Both the position numbers and the translations under genes were made by a program. From assembly GCA_934394985.1 (NCBI GenBank), contig CAKRRF010000063.1:1-9250 (forward strand): 9,250 nucleotides of DNA. The letters run 5' to 3'. Every line of letters starts with the position of its first letter. Positions within the stretch are counted from its first letter, which is position 1. This DNA comes from an uncultured Marvinbryantia sp. (lineage in GTDB: Bacteria; Bacillota; Clostridia; Lachnospirales; Lachnospiraceae). The notes below the pieces were generated by a model that was given only the letters and a program-made list of their open reading frames with translations, was not told where the DNA came from and did no database searches. This document shows, one piece after another, positions 6,267 through 9,250 of this stretch.

Positions 6267-6646
6267 GCAAGTTAGACCAATATATGCAAGGACGTACAGA
6301 GGGCATGGAATTTGCCCTCCGCCTTGCAAAGGATAAAGGAATAGAAGAATTGGAGAAAGAAGTCAGATTCCGTAACCGAACAGGAGTTTCATTAAACCTT
6401 ACTAGGCAGGAGCTGGCAGCAGGATCACAGAATATCAAGAACATGACATTTGATACAATGCTGGCAATGAGCCTGATGGTTTTAAGAGATGAGTTTGATT
6501 TCGGGAAGAAGAGACTCGAAAGATTCAAGGACAGATTCACTCAAAAAGCTGCATCCTTAGCAGGAGACTACTGTACATGGCTCGATATTATAGACACGAT
6601 CAAAGACGAAACGGGGATAGATTTAGAAATCCGAATAAATAATTGA
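6263..6646 (+). CDS. Conserved-type hypothetical protein, 127 aa
   Basis: ATG 6263 overlaps the parB stop (ATGA) and has aaaggag seven bases upstream, so translation is coupled to parB; the frame is open further upstream inside parB but without a site. The protein is helical and charged, with a mid-section (RFRNRTGVSLNLTRQEL) and an end (DYCTWLDIIDTIKDETGIDL) that I recognise as recurring in Lachnospiraceae mobile elements without a known function. It has no membrane segment. Position suggests an accessory role in replication or partition, but that is inference. Part of its 3' end is repeated immediately downstream. Confidence 0.75.
   Translation: MSKLDQYMQGRTEGMEFALRLAKDKGIEELEKEVRFRNRTGVSLNLTRQELAAGSQNIKNMTFDTMLAMSLMVLRDEFDFGKKRLERFKDRFTQKAASLAGDYCTWLDIIDTIKDETGIDLEIRINN
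6518..6646 (+). repeat. Direct repeat, copy 1: 3' end of the 127-aa gene
   Basis: This segment, which encodes the last 42 residues and the stop, matches 6675-6808 at about 82 percent over 117 aligned bases by hand alignment, with one single-base gap. It is the intact member of the pair. Confidence 0.85.
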
Positions 6647-6652
6647 AACAAG

Positions 6653-6808
6653 ATGCGTCCAACTTGGACACAAAGAAAGATTCAAGGACAGATTTACACA
6701 AAAACCACATCCTTGGCAGACGACTACTGCACACGGCTGGATATAGTAGACGTGCTCAAGGAAGAAACCGGAATAGATTTAGAAATCCGGTGGAACGACA
6801 AGAAATGA
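6653..6808 (+). pseudogene. Diverged, frameshifted remnant copy of the 127-aa gene's 3' end
   Basis: From 6675 the DNA repeats the end of the preceding gene. Relative to it, one base is missing near 6704-6705, so the parental frame is broken there. After that point the reading frame gives TSLADDYCTRLDIVDVLKEE, then a run ending EIRWNDKK, with 19 of 26 residues identical to the intact protein in the core. This frame is the same one as the upstream gene and is open from just after its TGA; with ATG 6653 it makes a 51-residue ORF whose first 17 residues are unrelated. The ribosome site before 6653 is poor. Many changes are at third codon positions, so this looks like the tail of a once-functional paralog left by recombination, rather than a fresh duplication. 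Expression as a short protein is possible but unsupported. Confidence 0.7.
6657..6669. repeat. 13-bp palindrome, left of the remnant copy
   Basis: The sequence gtccaacttggac consists of six-base arms around one central base. It shares the pattern G-W-C-C-R-A-N-T-Y-G-G-W-C with the palindrome at 6807-6819, whose centre is 150 bases away. It could be a protein-binding site, but a six-base palindrome is also expected by chance a couple of times in a window of this size. Confidence 0.35.
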
Positions 6809-6820
6809 CCGATTCGGTCA
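6806..6820. repeat. 15-bp palindrome, right of the remnant copy
   Basis: The sequence tgaccgattcggtca has seven-base arms around one central base and overlaps the stop codon of the remnant ORF. The spacing is too tight for a good RNA hairpin, and it is followed by A residues, not T residues, so it is not a terminator. A dimeric DNA-binding protein site (repressor or ParB-like) is the better reading, untested. Confidence 0.4.
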
Positions 6821-6856
6821 CTAAAAAAGGGTGCTACTAAAATTCACATAGATACA

Positions 6857-6892
6857 TCCTTCCTGTGTGAGCCTGTCAGATCACAGGAAGGA
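6857..6892 (+). promoter_or_regulatory. Stem-loop overlapping the ribosome-site region of the first DUF551 gene
   Basis: Eleven-base perfect arms (tccttcctgtg and cacaggaagga) enclose a 14-base loop. The 3' arm holds a purine-rich aggaagga, a second Shine-Dalgarno-like stretch, and the functional gaaaggag follows within a few bases, seven bases before ATG 6908. In RNA the stem could mask or present the ribosome site; as DNA it could be an operator. No T-run follows, so it is not a typical terminator. No clear promoter is visible in the gap from 6809 to 6907. Confidence 0.55.
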
Positions 6893-6907
6893 GAAAGGAG
6901 AAACAAG

Positions 6908-7291
6908 ATGCAGAAGAAAGAAATAGATGATCTCAATGATACCATAAAATGGTTTAAAGCCATAAAAAGAAATAATGATATGGCTTGCATTCTTCCGAAT
7001 CTCCCGATGATGAAAAACATCATTAAATGGCTTGAAAAATTAAAAGAGCGCGAAGGTCGACGGGGAGACGAATGGATCTCTGCCAGTGAGAGATTGCCTG
7101 AAAGTACGTTACCTGTACTTTGCCGGGTCAAAAGCACAACTATATCCTGCACGGAAACTTATATCATTGGCTCATACTGCAGAGGATGCTGGTTCTTCCA
7201 AAATGATACGGCCGGGACACATAGTTTTCCACTGAGCGAATATAAAGTTTTGACATGGATGCACTTGCCAGAACCATACGAGGAGGACTAG
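6908..7291 (+). CDS. DUF551-domain protein, 127 aa
   Basis: The C-terminal two-thirds fits DUF551 (PF04448): it opens with EWISASERLPESTLPVLCRV (from about residue 55) and closes with the characteristic VLTWMHLPEPYEED. These domains are widespread in phages, plasmids and integrated elements of Firmicutes and Proteobacteria, and their function is not established. The N-terminal 50 residues are a separate helical, charged extension (EIDDLNDTIKWFKAIKR) that is unlike the next DUF551 protein. The ribosome site gaaaggag is well spaced and lies just after the 11-bp stem-loop. The gene opens the accessory operon and ends with a gaggagga that serves the next gene. Confidence 0.82.
   Translation: MQKKEIDDLNDTIKWFKAIKRNNDMACILPNLPMMKNIIKWLEKLKEREGRRGDEWISASERLPESTLPVLCRVKSTTISCTETYIIGSYCRGCWFFQNDTAGTHSFPLSEYKVLTWMHLPEPYEED
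7277..7289 (+). repeat. 13-base direct repeat carrying a ribosome site, copy 1
   Basis: The string tacgaggaggact occurs here at the end of the first DUF551 gene and again at 7625-7637 at the end of the second. In both places it encodes the Y-E-E-D tail and supplies the GAGGAGG ribosome site for the next gene. Confidence 0.8.
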
Positions 7292-7294
7292 AGC

Positions 7295-7639
7295 ATGAAC
7301 AATGTAACAAAACTTATTCAGAATGAAGATGGCACATTTAGTACATACGATGATACCTATGACATTGCAATACACTGCGAGACAGAAGAGGAACAGAAGA
7401 AAGTTATTGAGTGTTTAGAATCTGCCGGCTGGATTCCAATAGACGAGAGATTGCCAGACCCAGATAAACTCATTCTAGTATCATTCGAAAACTTTTCACT
7501 GCCGATGATTGGAAGATATACAGTCGACGATGATGACGGCGGTACGTTTAAAGTTGGTGACGAAGACGAGAGTTTTTGCGAACACGATTTATATGTCAAC
7601 GCCTGGATGGAGCTACCGAAGTGTTACGAGGAGGACTGA
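7295..7639 (+). CDS. DUF551-domain protein, second tandem copy, 114 aa
   Basis: The second DUF551 (PF04448) protein in a row has its domain from GWIPIDERLPDPDKLILVSF (about residue 46) to NAWMELPKCYEED at the end. Between them is an acidic loop (VDDDDGGTFKVGDEDES). The first 45 residues (DDTYDIAIHCETEEEQKKVI) form a separate module also seen in front of other DUF551 proteins, which resembles a small strand-helix unit. The two DUF551 genes differ greatly in sequence, so they are not a recent duplication, yet both end in the same 13-base tacgaggaggact. The start lies three bases after the previous stop, and the ribosome site lies within the previous coding sequence. The function is unknown. Confidence 0.82.
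   Translation: MNNVTKLIQNEDGTFSTYDDTYDIAIHCETEEEQKKVIECLESAGWIPIDERLPDPDKLILVSFENFSLPMIGRYTVDDDDGGTFKVGDEDESFCEHDLYVNAWMELPKCYEED
7625..7637 (+). repeat. 13-base direct repeat carrying a ribosome site, copy 2
   Basis: This is the exact second copy of the string at 7277-7289, placed at the matching position at the end of the second DUF551 gene and just ahead of the 62-aa gene. Confidence 0.8.
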
Positions 7640-7641
7640 AC

Positions 7642-7830
7642 ATGGAAATGTCAGTTTTTGAAAAGGGCGGCAAGACTTACACTAGATTCAAGATTACACT
7701 AAAAGAGTTTAGATATTGGCAGGTTTTGCTTGAGATAAAGTATTGTATTGATACTTCTGACCCAATTAAGAAAAACAGCAGATACATTTATTTTGAGAAA
7801 GAAGGAGACTGGATTAATGGGAAGATGTAA
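7642..7830 (+). CDS. Small hypothetical protein, 62 aa
   Basis: The start is ATG 7642, two bases after the stop of the second DUF551 gene, served by the gaggagga at 7628-7635; the frame continues upstream but only inside the DUF551 gene. The 62-residue protein has a strand (TYTRFKITL), a Trp/Tyr-rich helix (EFRYWQVLLEIKYCID) and a second strand near the end (SRYIYFEKEG). It is soluble, and I do not recognise it. Its 3' end overlaps the next gene by 14 bases, so the pair is probably translationally coupled. Confidence 0.65.
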   Translation: MEMSVFEKGGKTYTRFKITLKEFRYWQVLLEIKYCIDTSDPIKKNSRYIYFEKEGDWINGKM

Positions 7831-7963
7831 AACAGAATGTCCGGACGGTGGAACAGAGTGTTGCATCTATTGCGAGAAACGGAATGATTTCTGTCCAGAC
7901 AAATGCAACATTATGGACGGCTACAAAAATGCAGAGGAGTGTGAGGAATATGAGACTGATTGA
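7817..7963 (+). CDS. Small Cys-rich protein, 48 aa
   Basis: ATG 7817 is the likely start because gaaggag (7801-7807) lies nine bases upstream and all cysteines follow it. The short chain carries eight cysteines: C4, C8, C15, C16, C19 (CCIYC), C26, C30 and C42. The arrangement could bind one or two zinc ions (CxxC-type knuckles). Tiny proteins of this kind are frequent in phage and plasmid operons and have no known role. It overlaps both neighbours, by 14 bases on each side, typical of tightly packed mobile-element operons. Confidence 0.6.
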   Translation: MGRCKTECPDGGTECCIYCEKRNDFCPDKCNIMDGYKNAEECEEYETD

Positions 7964-8273
7964 TGCAGATAAGTTGATATTACATTTAAACGATTATGCC
8001 CTGCAAGAATCTCCAAGCAATGTAGAGTCTGCTGAGGACAGAAAAATTTCAAGGGAAGTATATTTTGCGATCCAGAATTGCATGAAAGCAGTAGAAGAAC
8101 AGCCAACAGCTTTTGATGTGGATAAAATTTCAAAAGAACTTGTAAAGCAGAAAAAAATCGCAAATAAGAAAATGAATGAATCTGATGATACATATAGCAT
8201 GAGCTATTATGATGGATTTTCGAGTGGGCTTGCTATTGCGATTGGAATTGTAAAAGGTGGTAGGATTGAATGA
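7950..8273 (+). CDS. Hypothetical phage/plasmid-type protein (MRLIDADKL start), 107 aa
   Basis: The N-terminus MRLIDADKLILHL is a pattern I recognise from many short proteins on clostridial phages and elements, usually annotated as hypothetical, which fixes the start at ATG 7950 with gtgaggaat just upstream. A Cys-containing helix (FAIQNCMKAVEEQPTAFDVD) follows, also typical, then a Lys-rich coiled segment (ISKELVKQKKIANKKM) and a Gly-rich hydrophobic end (YDGFSSGLAIAIGIVKGG). The last part is short for a membrane span. No function is known. The start overlaps the previous gene by 14 bases, and the stop overlaps the next start as ATGA. Confidence 0.7.
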   Translation: MRLIDADKLILHLNDYALQESPSNVESAEDRKISREVYFAIQNCMKAVEEQPTAFDVDKISKELVKQKKIANKKMNESDDTYSMSYYDGFSSGLAIAIGIVKGGRIE

Positions 8274-8539
8274 AATATCCGGAAGAAATGTATATTGATA
8301 GTCAGATATTTGCAGGTGATATGGATGGTTCGGAATCAAATCTGACAGAAAAAATCGTAAAGATAAGATATCCCCATTCGTGTTGCATATGCGAAAAACA
8401 TATACCTAAAGGTGAAAAAATGTTAAATCAAAAAGCGATAGTAGAAGGACAAGGTTGGTGCAGTTGCTATATTTGCATCCCATGTGTTGAAAATTGGTTA
8501 GAAGAATCAGGACAAGTAGAGGATGGTGGAGTTGAATGA
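8270..8539 (+). CDS. Putative zinc-binding protein, 89 aa
   Basis: Two metal-ligand groups are visible: HSCCICEKHIPKGEKML (H36, C38/C39, C41) and WCSCYICIPCVENWL (C64, C66, C69, C72). The C-x2-C...I-P-K-G-E arrangement, followed about 25 residues later by C-x2-C and a helix, is like treble-clef or LIM-like fingers in small phage proteins, so one or two zinc ions are likely. The target, DNA or protein, cannot be told. ATGA overlaps join it to both neighbours. Base composition is lower in GC here (21 of 60 bases in 8281-8340) than in parB (29 of 60 in 5041-5100), hinting at a different origin from the partition genes. Confidence 0.7.
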   Translation: MKYPEEMYIDSQIFAGDMDGSESNLTEKIVKIRYPHSCCICEKHIPKGEKMLNQKAIVEGQGWCSCYICIPCVENWLEESGQVEDGGVE

Positions 8540-8958
8540 GAGAAATTCTTTTCAAGGCAAAGCGGATTGATAATGGAGAATGGGTTGAGGGGTGTTTGGT
8601 AATAGATCATTCACGGTCAAACTTATTTGAATATCGAATGCAACCAGTTGAATCAGGTGTTTTATACGCACCACCTATTAATCCAGAAACCATCTGCCAA
8701 TATACAGGCTTGACAGATAAGAATGGAAATAGAATCTGGGAGAATGCTATTGCAAATACTGATTCAAATGTATGTGTGCAAATTAAATTTGGAAAGTATT
8801 CTGACAGGTTTGCAACGTGGAAATATCATCAAGGATTTTATATGGCTTTCTCGGACGAAGGAAGAGATTTCTACCGTAAAGAATTAGGATATTGGCACAA
8901 TAAAATCGAGATTGTTGGAAATATCTTTGATAATCCAGAATTAGTGAAGGAGGAATAA
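8536..8958 (+). CDS. YopX-family protein, 140 aa
   Basis: The opening MREILFKAKRIDNGEWVEG and the central ETICQYTGLTDKNGNRIWEN are the two hallmarks of the YopX family (PF09643), named after a protein of Bacillus phage SPbeta and found across Firmicutes phages and mobile elements. The fold is beta-rich and the molecular role is not established. The C-terminal section (ELGYWHNKIEIVGNIFDNPE) also matches the usual family ending, and the length is typical, so the gene appears intact. The start overlaps the previous stop as ATGA. Its presence supports a phage or phage-plasmid contribution to this region. Confidence 0.88.
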   Translation: MREILFKAKRIDNGEWVEGCLVIDHSRSNLFEYRMQPVESGVLYAPPINPETICQYTGLTDKNGNRIWENAIANTDSNVCVQIKFGKYSDRFATWKYHQGFYMAFSDEGRDFYRKELGYWHNKIEIVGNIFDNPELVKEE

Positions 8959-8960
8959 GC

Positions 8961-9116
8961 ATGGAAAAGACATGTAAAAGCTGCAGAGAGAATGATTGTG
9001 GTCTCTGCGATCGCACAGGCCGTCTGGTAGAAGACGACGATCAGTGTGAAAAATGGACGGGCAATCAGACAGACTGGAGAACTAGAATGATGCAAACGTT
9101 CCTTGCCGGACATTAA
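8961..9116 (+). CDS. Small Cys-rich protein, 51 aa
   Basis: The ORF begins two bases after the YopX stop with a strong GGAGG at 8949-8953. The translation starts MEKTCKSCRENDCGLC and contains a later Cys in DDDQCEKW, giving five cysteines (C5, C8, C13, C16, C29) in two CxxC pairs plus one. A zinc-ribbon-like site is plausible. It resembles very short phage proteins with a CKSC...GLC...D-x-C-x-x-W pattern and is half the size of the second module of the Cys-rich protein upstream of parA. The function is unknown. The tail (TRMMQTFLAGH) is unremarkable. Confidence 0.65.
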   Translation: MEKTCKSCRENDCGLCDRTGRLVEDDDQCEKWTGNQTDWRTRMMQTFLAGH

Positions 9117-9126
9117 GGAGGGCGAA

Positions 9127-9250
9127 ATGGTCAAAAAACTGTATGAGGTAAGAAACAGATCCGGTGACCTGATATTAGAGAATGTGACGAGCGGAGAGAT
9201 TAGAGAAGAACTGCATTGCACAACGGCTCAGGTCAACAACGCCAGAACAT
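9127..9250 (+). CDS. N-terminal part of a small hypothetical protein (runs off the window)
   Basis: ATG 9127 follows a taaggagggcga ribosome site by four to six bases and stays open to the window edge, 41 codons. The visible part begins MVKKLYEVRNRSGDLILEN, a two-strand start, then TSGEIREELHCTTAQVNNA, which has the helix-turn-helix spacing seen in small phage proteins whose second helix starts with T-x-x-Q/S-V-x-x-A. DNA binding is a possibility, not a call. It is the last gene visible in the operon. Confidence 0.6.
   Translation, partial: MVKKLYEVRNRSGDLILENVTSGEIREELHCTTAQVNNART

Noticed and set aside
5941..6540. Minus-strand ORF of 199 codons opposite parB and the 127-aa gene
   Set aside because: It is Ser/Leu/Phe-rich, as expected for the complement of purine-rich coding DNA, has no recognisable domain or ribosome site, and covers real genes.
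6644..6646. TGA as a selenocysteine codon joining the 127-aa protein to the remnant
   Set aside because: The protein ends naturally at this stop, no selenocysteine insertion hairpin follows directly, and the downstream part duplicates the tail already present.
6806..6835. Palindrome plus following A-run as a terminator for the parAB operon
   Set aside because: The arms leave only one central base, and the run after it is A, not T, on the + strand. The layout does not fit an intrinsic terminator in either direction.
6643..6840. A 65-codon + strand ORF (MKQDASNLDTKK...) after the 127-aa gene
   Set aside because: It reads the repeated gene fragment in a third frame; the frame that resembles the parental protein is a different one, so this is a shadow.
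1..9250. CRISPR array, tRNA, rRNA or insertion sequence
   Set aside because: No regularly spaced repeats, cloverleaf-like segment, rRNA-like stretch or transposase frame was found on either strand by eye.

Overview
The window looks like the replication and segregation region, plus the following small-gene operon, of a mobile element (plasmid, phage-plasmid or integrated element) from a low-GC Firmicute, most likely a gut Lachnospiraceae-type clostridium. The reasons are purine-rich coding strands, strong GGAGG ribosome sites, many ATGA or short gene overlaps, and protein families (DUF551, YopX, small Cys-rich proteins, Rep/ParA/ParB) that recur on clostridial phages and plasmids. All supported genes lie on the + strand. 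No rRNA, tRNA, IS element or CRISPR array was seen. The host assignment is inference.

Positions 1-1122 hold the end of an upstream operon: the tail of one gene, an unrecognised 145-aa protein, a 65-aa two-helix membrane protein and an unrecognised 112-aa protein. A 200-bp non-coding gap (1123-1322) follows. It contains a stem-loop next to an A-tract, a plausible promoter, and a long two-part hairpin (1217-1267) just ahead of an HUH-type rolling-circle initiator gene. This is the best candidate for an origin and/or rep leader control region.

Positions 1323-6646 form a tight cassette: HUH Rep, an RNase H-fold protein that seems to lack a standard catalytic acid, two small overlapping ORFs (one Cys-rich with a probable TTG start), ParA ATPase, an unusually large 755-aa ParB-like protein with a Cys cluster and an extra C-terminal domain, and a 127-aa protein. 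Together they would initiate replication (Rep) and segregate copies (ParA/ParB). Right after the 127-aa gene is a diverged partial copy of its own 3' end, with a short palindrome on each side. An 11-bp stem-loop then sits on the ribosome site of the next gene.

Positions 6908-9250 are an accessory operon of small phage/plasmid-type genes: two tandem DUF551 proteins, a 62-aa protein, a 48-aa Cys-rich protein, a 107-aa protein, an 89-aa putative zinc-binding protein, a YopX-family protein, a 51-aa Cys-rich protein and the start of one more gene. Parts of this region are more AT-rich than parB, which suggests mosaic origin. The most interesting parts are the rep leader/origin hairpins with a possible antisense RNA, the composite ParB, the degenerate RNase H-fold protein, and the repeat and hairpin structures between parB and the DUF551 genes.
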